Part shown: in pieces, positions 55,185 to 63,473 of the stretch
How positions within the stretch are numbered: the stretch's first letter is position 1
How the letters are laid out: each line of letters starts with the position of its first letter
Assembly (NCBI GenBank): GCA_016707205.1
Contig: JADJHZ010000013.1
Span: 62,001-126,000 of the forward strand
Direction: 5' to 3'
DNA: 64,000 nucleotides
DNA from: Haliscomenobacter sp.
GTDB taxonomy: Bacteria; Bacteroidota; Bacteroidia; Chitinophagales; Saprospiraceae
Notes under the pieces: generated by a model
What the model saw: the letters and a program-made list of their open reading frames with translations, nothing else
Databases searched by the model: none
Told to the model about the DNA's origin: nothing
Translations under genes and position numbers: made by a program

Positions 55185-55189
55185 CCATC

Positions 55190-56311
55190 ATGAGAACCAT
55201 CTTTTTTATCTTGCGCAAAGAGTTCCGGCAGATCTTCCGGCACCGGGTGATGCTCCCGATGATCTTTCTCATGCCCATCATTCAGTTGCTGATCCTGTCG
55301 AATGCCGCGGATTTTGAAGTCCGGAATATTTACCTGCACGTGGTCGACCGGGATCTTTCTCCGGCTTCCCGCCGGCTGATCGGGCAATTTGCCGCTTCGA
55401 AGCATTTTGTGCTGACGCAAACGTCTTTTTCTGCTGAACTGGGATTTCGGGACCTGGAAGCCAACGATGCCGACCTGGTCTTGGAAATTCCGGCAGATTT
55501 CGAAAAAAAACTCCTTCGGGAAAACGAGGCATCGCTCCACCTCAACGTCAATGCCATCAACGCAACCAAGGCGGGGCTTGGGCAAGCGTATGCCTCGGCC
55601 ATCATCCGGGATTTCAACAACAACCTGCGCATGGAATGGCTCGATATGCCCGACCGCCAGAATCCAGGCAGGTTCGATATCACCCACTCTTTTTGGTTTA
55701 ACCCCGACCTCAACTACAAGGCGTTTATGGTGCCGGGCATTCTGGTTATGCTCGTCACACTCGTGGGGTTGTTTCTTGCGGGGATCAATGTGGTAAAGGA
55801 AAAAGAGATTGGCACCATCGAGCAGATCAACGTGACGCCCATTCACAAATCGCAGTTTATCGTGGGCAAGCTGTTGCCCTTTTGGATCATCGCCAATATC
55901 GAACTGGGTATGGGGCTCGCTTTTGGGAAACTGGTCTTTCACATCCCCATTGCCGGAAGTTTATGGGTGGTATTTGGGTTTGCCGCCATTTACCTGCTGG
56001 TGGTTTTGGGCATGGGCCTGTTGATCTCTACGGTCACGGAAACCCAGCAGCAGGCGATGTTTATCGCATACTTTGTGCTGGTGGTGTTTATCATGATGAG
56101 CGGGTTATTCACTCCTATCGAAAGCATGCCCGGCTGGGCTCAAAAAGTGACCTGGTTCAACCCCATCGCCTATTTTGTGGATGTCATGCGCATGGTGTTG
56201 CTGAAAGGCAGCGGATGGTACGAGATCCGCCTGCATGTCTATGCCATGATGGCCATGGCTTTGGCAGTCAATACCCTGGCGGTGCTGAATTACCGGAAGG
56301 TTGGGGCATAA
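55190..56311 (+). CDS. ABC-2 type permease (YbhS/YbhR-like), second
   Basis: Predicted 373 residues from the ATG at 55190 (MRTIFFILRKEFRQIFRHRV), chosen because homology with the first permease starts there; the frame is open much further upstream inside the preceding gene. Same topology, with KEKEIGTIEQINVTPIHKS as the ABC-2 motif. It ends the operon before a hairpin with a poly(A) tract. Confidence 0.95.
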   Translation: MRTIFFILRKEFRQIFRHRVMLPMIFLMPIIQLLILSNAADFEVRNIYLHVVDRDLSPASRRLIGQFAASKHFVLTQTSFSAELGFRDLEANDADLVLEIPADFEKKLLRENEASLHLNVNAINATKAGLGQAYASAIIRDFNNNLRMEWLDMPDRQNPGRFDITHSFWFNPDLNYKAFMVPGILVMLVTLVGLFLAGINVVKEKEIGTIEQINVTPIHKSQFIVGKLLPFWIIANIELGMGLAFGKLVFHIPIAGSLWVVFGFAAIYLLVVLGMGLLISTVTETQQQAMFIAYFVLVVFIMMSGLFTPIESMPGWAQKVTWFNPIAYFVDVMRMVLLKGSGWYEIRLHVYAMMAMALAVNTLAVLNYRKVGA

Positions 56312-56315
56312 GATA

Positions 56316-56425
<110 letters not shown>

Positions 56426-56426
56426 A

Positions 56427-57338
56427 TTAAAGGGCAGGTTCCATCAACAAAAACCGTTCGGGGTTGAGCCATTGATTACCCATTTGGGTAGGTTGAGGCG
56501 CCCGCGGATTTTTGGGCTGGTTTTTTAATTCCCTGGCGTATTTCTGCCGGATGGCTTTCAGGTCCTTGTTCCATTCATTTACTTCGGGCTCCAGGCCGGC
56601 GAAGATTTTGTCGATATCCTTCTTGTATTTTTTGCTCAGTTTGGCCAAATCGGCTTTTTGGTCCTTCATTGCCCTGCCGTTTTTAGCTTTGCCTGGGGCG
56701 GGGGCGCCATAAAGGTGGCCGGATTTCATTTGGGTGCGCAAGCTGGCCAGCAGTTCGCGGTCTTTGCGGCTGATCTTCTTTTCCAGTTGAGCCCGTTCTT
56801 TTCTCAGCGCCGGGATCACCCGTTGCTCGTTATAGGCCCGCAATTCTTTCTGCATTTGGGCCAAGGCATTGGACTCCTGGCGGTTGTTGCGGGGGGCGGG
56901 GCGGTTTTTTGCCTGGGGGTTTTGCCCATTCTGGGCATTGCCCCGGGGTGGGTTCTGGCCGGGGCGGGCATTGCCCTGGAGCGTGTTAGGGCCCTGGCGC
57001 ATGCCGCTTGCCTGCATCCGTTCGCGGCGGAGGGCTTCCCATTTGGCCATTTGTTGATCAGTGAGGATCGCGTCCACCTCGGTGCGTTGTTGTTCCATCA
57101 TTTTCTGTAGTTCGCTCCGGCGTTCCTGGGGGTCGAGGGTTTGATCTTCGCGGAGGTTTTGTAATTTACCCCGGTACTTGCCCAGAACGGCGACCATTTG
57201 ATTTTCCTGTTCCTCGCTCAGGTTGAGTTCCTGACGGAGTTGGTCCCTTCCTCCAGGGCCGGGGCCGGGTTGAGCTGCTGCGGATACCCAAGCGAGGAGG
57301 CCGAATGCGGCCATGCTCCATGCCATAAATCGTTTCAT
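56427..57338 (-). CDS. Spy/CpxP-like (LTXXQ) periplasmic protein
   Basis: Predicted 303 residues with a signal peptide ending near SAAAQ. Two LTXXQ-like motifs (LNLSEEQENQM and ILTDQQMAKWEAL) lie in a helical N-terminal domain; a Pro/Asn/Gln/Arg-rich linker follows at about 120-160, and a second helical part at the end. Spy/CpxP-type proteins are envelope-stress chaperones; this longer variant may differ. Role inferred. Confidence 0.75.
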   Translation of the reverse strand: MKRFMAWSMAAFGLLAWVSAAAQPGPGPGGRDQLRQELNLSEEQENQMVAVLGKYRGKLQNLREDQTLDPQERRSELQKMMEQQRTEVDAILTDQQMAKWEALRRERMQASGMRQGPNTLQGNARPGQNPPRGNAQNGQNPQAKNRPAPRNNRQESNALAQMQKELRAYNEQRVIPALRKERAQLEKKISRKDRELLASLRTQMKSGHLYGAPAPGKAKNGRAMKDQKADLAKLSKKYKKDIDKIFAGLEPEVNEWNKDLKAIRQKYARELKNQPKNPRAPQPTQMGNQWLNPERFLLMEPAL

Positions 57339-57505
57339 TTGTTTTCTTTTTTAGTCCTAAAAATTAGATTACGCGGGGCCGGAAATTCCGGCGTATGGTA
57401 GTAGGACCAGGGAAAAAGAAAAAGGTTAAACGGAATTTCTCCGATTAACCTTTTTTAACCCGGGCTAAGATCTGTTAACCTTGGTGCGGGCGTTCAAGCC
57501 TGATT

Positions 57506-58975
57506 TTAATAGGCTTTGGCGAAAAGCACCCGGCGGGCGGAAGGCTTCCCGGTAAGGATGCAAGTTCCTTCCTCCGCTTCCCCATCCAGAGGAATACAGC
57601 GGATGGTCGCTTTGGTTTGTTCTTTGATCTCCAGTTCGGTCTCGGTGGTTCCATCCCAGTGGGCGGAAATAAACCCGGGCGATTCGGTGTCGAGGAGGTC
57701 TTTGAAATCGTTGAAGGAATCGATGCGGGTGGTTTTTTGCTCCTGAAACGTCTTCGCTTTCTGGAACAGGTTGTTCTGGATATCCCCGAGCAGTTGCTGG
57801 ACGTAGTCCGCCACGCCGTCGAGAGGTACGGAAGTTTTTTCTCCGGTATCCCTGCGGGCCACCTCCACCTGGTTGTTGTCCAGATCGCGCTGACCTATGG
57901 CCAGGCGGACGGGGATGCCATGCATTTCGTGCTCGGCAAATTTAAAGCCCGGCCGGTTTTTCATGTCCATGTCGTACTTGCAGGTGATGCCGCGGTCTTT
58001 GAGGGCTTTCATAATCTTTGCGGAAGCTTCGTCGATTGGGCCTGCCGGTTTGGGCACGGGTACGATCACGACCTGGGTAGGCGCGAGTTTGGGCGGCAGG
58101 ACGAGCCCATTGTCGTCGGAATGGGTCATGATCAGGCCGCCGATGAGGCGGGTAGAAACGCCCCAGGAGGTAGCCCAAACCAATTCCTGCTGGTTGTTCT
58201 CGTTGAGGAAGGTGACGTCGAAGGCTTTGGCGAAGTTTTGGCCCAGAAAATGGGACGTGCCCGCTTGAAGCGCTTTCCCGTCCTGCATCATGGCTTCGAT
58301 GCAGAAGGTTTCGTCGGCGCCGGCAAACCGTTCGTTGGGCGTTTTGATGCCTTTGATCACGGGCATCGCCATATATTCCTCTGCAAACGTGGTATAGATA
58401 TCCAGGATGCGGAGGGTTTCTTCCATGGCTTCCTCTTTGGTTGCGTGGGCGGTATGCCCTTCCTGCCAGAGGAATTCAGCGGTGCGGAGGAAGAGGCGGG
58501 TGCGCATTTCCCAGCGCACGACGTTGGCCCATTGGTTGATCAGCAGGGGAAGGTCCCTGTACGAATTGATCCAGTTCCGGTAGGTATCCCAAATGATCGT
58601 TTCGGAAGTAGGGCGAACAATAAGTTCTTCCTCCAGCTTCGCTTCGGGGTCAACCACTAAGCCTTTGCCGTTGGGGTCGGCCATCAGGCGGTGGTGGGTG
58701 ATGACCGCGCATTCTTTTGCGAACCCCTCCACGTGCTCCGCTTCCCGGCTGAGAAAACTCTTCGGAATAAACAGCGGGAAATACGCGTTGACGTGCCCGG
58801 TTTCCTTGAACATGCGGTCGAGCTGATCGCGCATATTTTCCCATAAGGCAAACCCATAGGGCTTGATGACCATACACCCCCGCACCGCGGAGTTTTCCGC
58901 GAGATTCGCTTTTTTAACGATATCGAGGTACCATTGGGAATAATCTTCCGCCCGCGATGTAATTTCTTTTGCCAT
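57506..58975 (-). CDS. proS: Prolyl-tRNA synthetase (ProRS type 3)
   Basis: Predicted 489 residues. Class II core segments: GCMVIKPYGFALWENM, RPTSETIIWDTYRNWI, TSHFLGQNFAKAF and WATSWGVSTRLIGGLIMTHSD. It lacks the bacterial-type editing insertion and ends in a tyrosine, typical of the archaeal/eukaryote-like form used by Bacteroidota. Cysteines in the C-terminal domain (IRCIPLDGEAEEGTCILTG) may bind zinc. Confidence 0.97.
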   Translation of the reverse strand: MAKEITSRAEDYSQWYLDIVKKANLAENSAVRGCMVIKPYGFALWENMRDQLDRMFKETGHVNAYFPLFIPKSFLSREAEHVEGFAKECAVITHHRLMADPNGKGLVVDPEAKLEEELIVRPTSETIIWDTYRNWINSYRDLPLLINQWANVVRWEMRTRLFLRTAEFLWQEGHTAHATKEEAMEETLRILDIYTTFAEEYMAMPVIKGIKTPNERFAGADETFCIEAMMQDGKALQAGTSHFLGQNFAKAFDVTFLNENNQQELVWATSWGVSTRLIGGLIMTHSDDNGLVLPPKLAPTQVVIVPVPKPAGPIDEASAKIMKALKDRGITCKYDMDMKNRPGFKFAEHEMHGIPVRLAIGQRDLDNNQVEVARRDTGEKTSVPLDGVADYVQQLLGDIQNNLFQKAKTFQEQKTTRIDSFNDFKDLLDTESPGFISAHWDGTTETELEIKEQTKATIRCIPLDGEAEEGTCILTGKPSARRVLFAKAY

Positions 58976-59164
58976 AACTATACTAAATCTACAAACGTTA
59001 TTTAAGTAAACACCGGGCCGGGATGAATCCTTTCGGCCCGGAATAAAATTTTTTAACTAAATTGATCCGCCTAAAATTATTTCTTAACACTTCTAAACGG
59101 GGCCTCAGACTTATTTAACAAGGAGTTAGGCGGATTTAGGATTGTTTTAACAGCAAAACCGGCA

Positions 59165-59172
59165 CAAAAGTA
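59165..59172 (-). promoter_or_regulatory. Candidate -7 box for proS
   Basis: TACTTTTG on the minus strand, about 190 bp before the proS start. It implies a long leader; no -33 element was found. Confidence 0.35.
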
Positions 59173-59229
59173 ATAATTTCGGTGTTGTGAATTATGAGGG
59201 TCAATATCTGATCATTAAAAAAAGCTGCG

Positions 59230-60750
59230 ATGAAAAAAGGATTATTATTAGCGATGCTCTTCACCCTGTTTGCAGGGGGCGTTTTGAGGGCGCAGGTCGT
59301 GGACGATGTGTACTACAATCCGGAAAAGGATCGGGTACTTATTCAGAAGCAGCGCCCGGCGAAGGAAAGCAACGCATATTACGAAGAGGGACGCTATGAC
59401 GACGACAACTATAGCGCTGGATACGAGGACGAGTACGATTACTACAACGACTACGATTATTATTATACCTCGCGCATCCGGCGTTTTCACCGGCCATATT
59501 ATGGTTTTGGGTTCTTCGACCCGGTGTATGTGGATGCCTCGAACTACGACCCCTTCCTTAACCCTGGGGTAACCGTTTTGATCTACGACGATTATTTCAG
59601 CTACCGCGATTGGGTGCGCTGGAACCGCTGGAACCGTTTTGACAGCTGGAATCGCTGGAACTATTTCGGCTCCGGTTTCGGCTTCAACAACTGGGGCCCC
59701 GGCATCAATATCAATATCGGTTTTGGCTTAAACAGCTGGGGGGCGAACTCCTGGAACAGCTGGAATTCCTGGGGAGGAAGTCCCTGGTATGCTTCCAACC
59801 GCTTCAACCGGTTTGGCTGGAACAGTTGGGGATTTGGAGGCCCCTATTATTATGGCAACTCCTTCGTCTGCCCACCGAGCTGGGGCAACGGATACAACTA
59901 CAACACGATTGTCAATATCAACGACAACAACAACGATAACTCCTACTTCGGCCCGCGCACCGGCGGCGGCGCAACAGGCCCTGGCCCGGGTTCGCGCCCT
60001 GGCCGCAGCCCTGGGTTCACCGACCATTCGCCTGAAACGGCGCCACGCCGGATCAACACCTATGGCGACCGTCAGCCCGAAAGCGACCGGGCCCGCGTTC
60101 CGGCAACGTCCGGTACTCCGCGCGACTTAACGCCTCCTGCCGAACGCGCGACGCCACAAAACCGCGACGCCGACCGGTTCTTTGACCGCTACCCCACCCG
60201 GGACACAGAATCGGGACGGACGATCAGCCCTGAGCGCGCGTCTCCAAACAACAATACGAATGCTCCCGGCCGCGCTACTCCGGTCAATCCGAACACAGCA
60301 GGCGAACGCAAACCGGTGACTCCACCGACCAAAACGTATGACGGCAACAGCAGCGGCGCCTACGATCGCCCGCGTTCGATCAACCCAGGCAATTCGTCTT
60401 CTTCCGGTAGCAATACGACCGAGCGGAAAAGCCCCTCCTCGACATACGACCGGCCCAGAACGACAACGCCCACGCCGCCTGCCCGCACGTACGATCCCAA
60501 CCGGAACAGCACTTACGAAAGGCCCAGAAGCGCGCCGCCGAGCAACAGCGGCAATAACAGCAGCTTCGACCGCCCCCGTTCCAGCAGTTCCTCCGACTAT
60601 AGCCCGTCGAGAAGCAGCGGCTCTTCGAGTAGTGCATCGCCCTCCCGGAGCCCGTCTTCTTCTTCTTCAGGTTCTTCGACGTCCGGTTCGCGCAGCTCCA
60701 GTTCTTCTTCCTCTTCCTCTTCTTCCGGAGGCAGGGTGAAGAACAACTAA
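59230..60750 (+). CDS. Secreted low-complexity protein, Tyr/Asp-, Trp/Asn- and Ser-rich
   Basis: Predicted 506 residues with a signal peptide (about 1-21, ending VLRAQ). Segments in order: acidic Tyr/Asp-rich (44-80), an aromatic WNRWN/FGFNNWG-rich region (about 118-215) with alternating Trp-Asn repeats, a glycine-rich stretch, a Pro/Thr/Arg-rich region with recurring YDRPR motifs (about 240-450), and a pure Ser run at the end. It is very likely disordered and possibly phase-separating or part of the extracellular matrix. No enzyme motif is present and I cannot name a family. Confidence 0.85.
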   Translation: MKKGLLLAMLFTLFAGGVLRAQVVDDVYYNPEKDRVLIQKQRPAKESNAYYEEGRYDDDNYSAGYEDEYDYYNDYDYYYTSRIRRFHRPYYGFGFFDPVYVDASNYDPFLNPGVTVLIYDDYFSYRDWVRWNRWNRFDSWNRWNYFGSGFGFNNWGPGININIGFGLNSWGANSWNSWNSWGGSPWYASNRFNRFGWNSWGFGGPYYYGNSFVCPPSWGNGYNYNTIVNINDNNNDNSYFGPRTGGGATGPGPGSRPGRSPGFTDHSPETAPRRINTYGDRQPESDRARVPATSGTPRDLTPPAERATPQNRDADRFFDRYPTRDTESGRTISPERASPNNNTNAPGRATPVNPNTAGERKPVTPPTKTYDGNSSGAYDRPRSINPGNSSSSGSNTTERKSPSSTYDRPRTTTPTPPARTYDPNRNSTYERPRSAPPSNSGNNSSFDRPRSSSSSDYSPSRSSGSSSSASPSRSPSSSSSGSSTSGSRSSSSSSSSSSSGGRVKNN

Positions 60751-60826
60751 TCATAACGTGACTCCCCTGCTTGGTAAACATGAGTCGTCCTGAATTTTGA
60801 ACACTGCTTCTTTGGCCTCCCCCCAA

Positions 60827-60845
60827 CCCCCTCCAAAGGAGGGGG
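60827..60845. repeat. GC-rich hairpin CCCCCTCC-AAA-GGAGGGGG
   Basis: A perfect 8-bp stem with an AAA loop in the 209-bp gap between the low-complexity gene and the FadL-like gene. I recall similar CCCCTCCAAAGGAGGGG elements scattered in Bacteroidota genomes; terminator activity is possible, though no T-run follows. Confidence 0.55.
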
Positions 60846-60959
60846 GGTAACAAGCAAGGGTAGGGAAACCATTATTTCCTTACCCCGGGGTGGGCCCCAC
60901 CCAAGGGTTCGCCCGTAATGGGGTGCTCATGTTTATTGACCACTCAATCCCTTACATAA

Positions 60960-62470
60960 ATGAACACTAGCATGCCCGTCCGCCATTTTCTCTTTTCGGC
61001 TATGCGGATCTTCTTTCTGCTTGCCGCTGTTTCTTCCCTTTCCGCACAAAACGTCACTGACGCCCTTCGCTACTCCTTTTTTGAATACGGGGGCACGGCG
61101 CGATTTACCAGTATCGGCGGCGCGATGAGCGCCATTGGCGCCGACCTGTCTACCGCCAGCACCAACCCTGCCGGGATTGCCTGGTTTCAAAACTCGGAAT
61201 ACACGATTACCCCTGGGCTATTGAATACGACGACCCAGTCGAGGCTGCTCGACGGCCTGGACGCGCCGCTTCTCGAAGACCAGCGCGGAACCTTCAATAT
61301 CCAGAACCTGGGGATGGTCTTCGTGTCCAAGCCGCAGACCGGGAAATGGCGGGGCGCTAATTTTGCCATTACCTTCAACCACCTCGGCAACTTCAACCGG
61401 GAGTTTTCTTTTGAGGGCGTGAGCTATGGCTCCCTGACCCAGCGCTACAAGGAACTCGCCAACAGCGGCCTGGGCCTGAACGATTACGAAACGAGCCTGG
61501 CCAACGACGCCAGCGCTATTTACGATTTTGAGGACGATGGGGTTTTCGAAATCGACTACGATATTCCCACCCAAACGCCTTATCTGTTCAAAGAACAATT
61601 CGGAACCACCCGGGGCTCGATGTCGGAATTGAGTTTTTCCCTTGGCGCCAATTACGACGACAAGGTCATGTTCGGATTTAGCGTCGGGGTGCCCTTCTTT
61701 TCGTTTACCTCTGACAAAACCTACCAGGAGGAAGACGATACCAACATCCCTAATGGAGGGGCCATTCCGTATTTTACCGATTTGCAGTTGAGGGAGGAGC
61801 TCGTCACTACCGGCGGGGGCGTCAATGCCAAGTTCGGGATTATCCTCCGTCCGCATCAGCATTTCCGGATCGGCGCCGCCGTGCATACTCCAACGGTCTA
61901 CACCCTGAACGACAACTACGAAACCACCCTTACCTATAATTACTACGAAGACGCCAAAGAAGAAGGCGCTTTTTTGGGGAAAACCGCTAATTCGCCCGGA
62001 AACTTCGAATACCGCCTGAATACCCCCTGGCGCGTCATGGGGGGGTAGGCATTTTCCTGGGCTCCTATGGGTTCCTCTCCGGAGAAGTAGAATTTGTCGA
62101 TTACAGCAAATCCGCTTTCCGTTACGATGGGTTTGAAGACGCCGAACAAGCCGTTAACCGGACCATCCGCGATGAACTGGGCGACGTGCTCAACGTCCGG
62201 GTGGGTGGAGAGATTGCCTATGACATTTTCCGCTTTCGGGCCGGCCTGAACCGCTTGCCTTCTCCTTATCTCAACGACGACTCCAGCCGCTTTATCCTCA
62301 GTGGAGGAATGGGCTTTCGAATGAATAAGTTCTATCTCGATTTTGCTTACCGGCACACCAAACAAGAAGAACGCTATTACCCTTACCTTACCGACGAGGC
62401 GCCGATTCAGGAAGTCCTGAGCGAATTTTCCACCGGCTCGCTCCTGATGACGATGGGGTTCAAGTTTTAA
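60960..62470 (+). CDS. FadL/OmpP1-type outer-membrane protein, with a one-base frameshift
   Basis: About 503 residues after correction. Signal peptide (about 1-30), then an N-terminal segment YGGTARFTSIGGAMSAIGADLSTASTNPAGIA (in pieces GGTARFTSIGGAM and STNPAGIAWF), typical of FadL/PorV-like barrels. The first frame stops at 62048 after WRVMGG; a second frame then continues VGIFLGSYGFLSGEVEFVDYS to the C-terminal aromatic MTMGFKF. The break is the G7 run 62039-62045, where G8 would restore the frame. It likely transports hydrophobic substrates. Confidence 0.88.
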
Positions 62471-62481
62471 CGAGGGAACAG

Positions 62482-62522
62482 GGAGTAGGGAGCAGACCAT
62501 CCTGCTCTCTGCTCCCTACTCC
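62482..62522. terminator. Hairpin between convergent genes
   Basis: A perfect 15-bp stem GGAGTAGGGAGCAGA (62482-62496) with TCTGCTCCCTACTCC (62508-62522), loop of 11 nt. Sits between the FadL-like gene and the XRE-cupin gene. Confidence 0.75.
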
Positions 62523-62577
62523 GCTACTTCGTTACCTCGCTACTTACTCCGCAACTCCGTAACTTCGCAACTCTTCG
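62516..62577. repeat. Octamer array (CTACTTCG, TTACCTCG, CAACTCCG, TAACTTCG...)
   Basis: At least six 8-mers of type NNACYYCG, overlapping the right arm of the hairpin and ending 8 bp before the XRE stop. Same unit class as at 48662-48685. Confidence 0.65.
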
Positions 62578-62584
62578 TCGTACC

Positions 62585-63175
62585 TCACTTCCCGCTTTCC
62601 GCCCCCGGATTAAACAGGTAGAGGACCAGCATGCGGGCGGTTTCCTGGGTACGGTTGTGGGGGACGTGGGGGAGTCGCCCATCGTAAAGGAGGGAGTCGC
62701 CTTTTTTTAGATCGATGAATTCCTCTTCGATTTGGTAGGCCAGTTCTCCTTCCAGGACGTATTTGAATTCGTAGGCATCGGTGCTTACTTTTTTGCGCTG
62801 GGCGCCTGGGGCGACTTCCAGCACCACAGCTTCCAGGATGAACTGCTGAAACCCTTTCTCCAGAATAAACTGGTAATTAAAGCCCCTGGACTTTTCTTCC
62901 TTGACGATCGGCACATACTCTTCGGCTTTGCGGTGAATGTACCGTTCTCCCTGCTCAAATTGCAGCCCTTTGAAGAAGTCTTCCGGCAGCAGGTCCAGGC
63001 ATTTGATCAGCGTCAGAAGCACCGGGAGGGAAGGGACGGTGCGGCCGTTTTCGATTTTGGACAAAAGGCCCTTGCTGACGCCGGCTTTGTTTGCCAGGGC
63101 GGTAAGCTTGATTTTTCGTTCCATGCGGACCGCGCGCAATTTTTTGCCTATTCCGCTGATCAGATAGTCGCTCAT
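62585..63175 (-). CDS. XRE-family regulator with cupin sensor domain
   Basis: Predicted 196 residues. HTH at about 8-62 (ALANKAGVSKGLLSKIENGRTVPSL), then a cupin barrel at about 105-190 (VSTDAYEFKYVLEGELAYQIEEE, in part; PHVPHNRTQETARMLVLYL). Such regulators sense a small molecule through the cupin. The -1 region contains TTGTCA-N18-TGACAA (63205-63234), a possible operator. Transcribed away from the candidate RNA and the PI-PLC gene. Confidence 0.93.
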   Translation of the reverse strand: MSDYLISGIGKKLRAVRMERKIKLTALANKAGVSKGLLSKIENGRTVPSLPVLLTLIKCLDLLPEDFFKGLQFEQGERYIHRKAEEYVPIVKEEKSRGFNYQFILEKGFQQFILEAVVLEVAPGAQRKKVSTDAYEFKYVLEGELAYQIEEEFIDLKKGDSLLYDGRLPHVPHNRTQETARMLVLYLFNPGAESGK

Positions 63176-63204
63176 TGGGTAGTTCTTTCTTTATAAACTC
63201 CTTA

Positions 63205-63234
63205 TTGTCAGCTAAAATAGGCGATTGTTGACAA
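63205..63234. promoter_or_regulatory. Weak inverted repeat TTGTCA-N18-TGACAA upstream of the XRE-cupin gene
   Basis: Six-base arms 30-59 bp upstream of the regulator's start. It could be an autoregulatory site, but could also be chance. Confidence 0.25.
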
Positions 63235-63315
63235 GGGATAAACTTTTGGGGCGTGCTCCGGGAAGGTTTAACCACAACTTAATTCAGGGTTTACACAGAC
63301 GTGCATAAAGGAAGG

Positions 63316-63323
63316 TACCTTTG
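63316..63323 (+). promoter_or_regulatory. -7 box of a candidate small RNA or leader
   Basis: TACCTTTG matches TAnnTTTG exactly. Upstream, TTTA at 63290-63293 is a partial -33 with a 22-bp spacer. Confidence 0.55.
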
Positions 63324-63329
63324 GGCCGG

Positions 63330-63450
63330 AATACAAAGCCGCTTGTCTCTAGCCGACAGGCCCCAAGGCTTCGTTTTCCCAACAGTCGGATTAGTGAGTG
63401 TTTTTTCATACAAATCCATTGAGCGGCCGGTTTTTCCCGGCCGCTTTTTA
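63330..63450 (+). ncRNA. Candidate small RNA or attenuated leader (about 120 nt)
   Basis: A consensus -7 box ends at 63323 and a strong intrinsic terminator ends at 63449, giving a discrete unit of about 120 nt with no ORF of note. The terminator is AGCGGCCGG-TTTTTC-CCGGCCGCT followed by TTTTTA (63422-63449). It lies only 24 bp before the PI-PLC-like gene, so it could instead be a transcription attenuator in that gene's leader. I do not recognise a known RNA family. Confidence 0.5.
63422..63449 (+). terminator. Strong intrinsic terminator upstream of the PI-PLC-like gene
   Basis: A perfect 9-bp GC stem AGCGGCCGG/CCGGCCGCT, 6-nt loop and a run of Ts. Nothing on this strand upstream needs it except the proposed short transcript. 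Confidence 0.85.
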
Positions 63451-63473
63451 TTTTGCCAAAAAAACTTTAGGAG

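Noticed and set aside
56475..56492. TACCCATTTGGGTA, similar to the TetR operator at 49560
   Set aside because: Lies within coding sequence for the LTXXQ-like protein, far from the operon promoter; probably coincidence.
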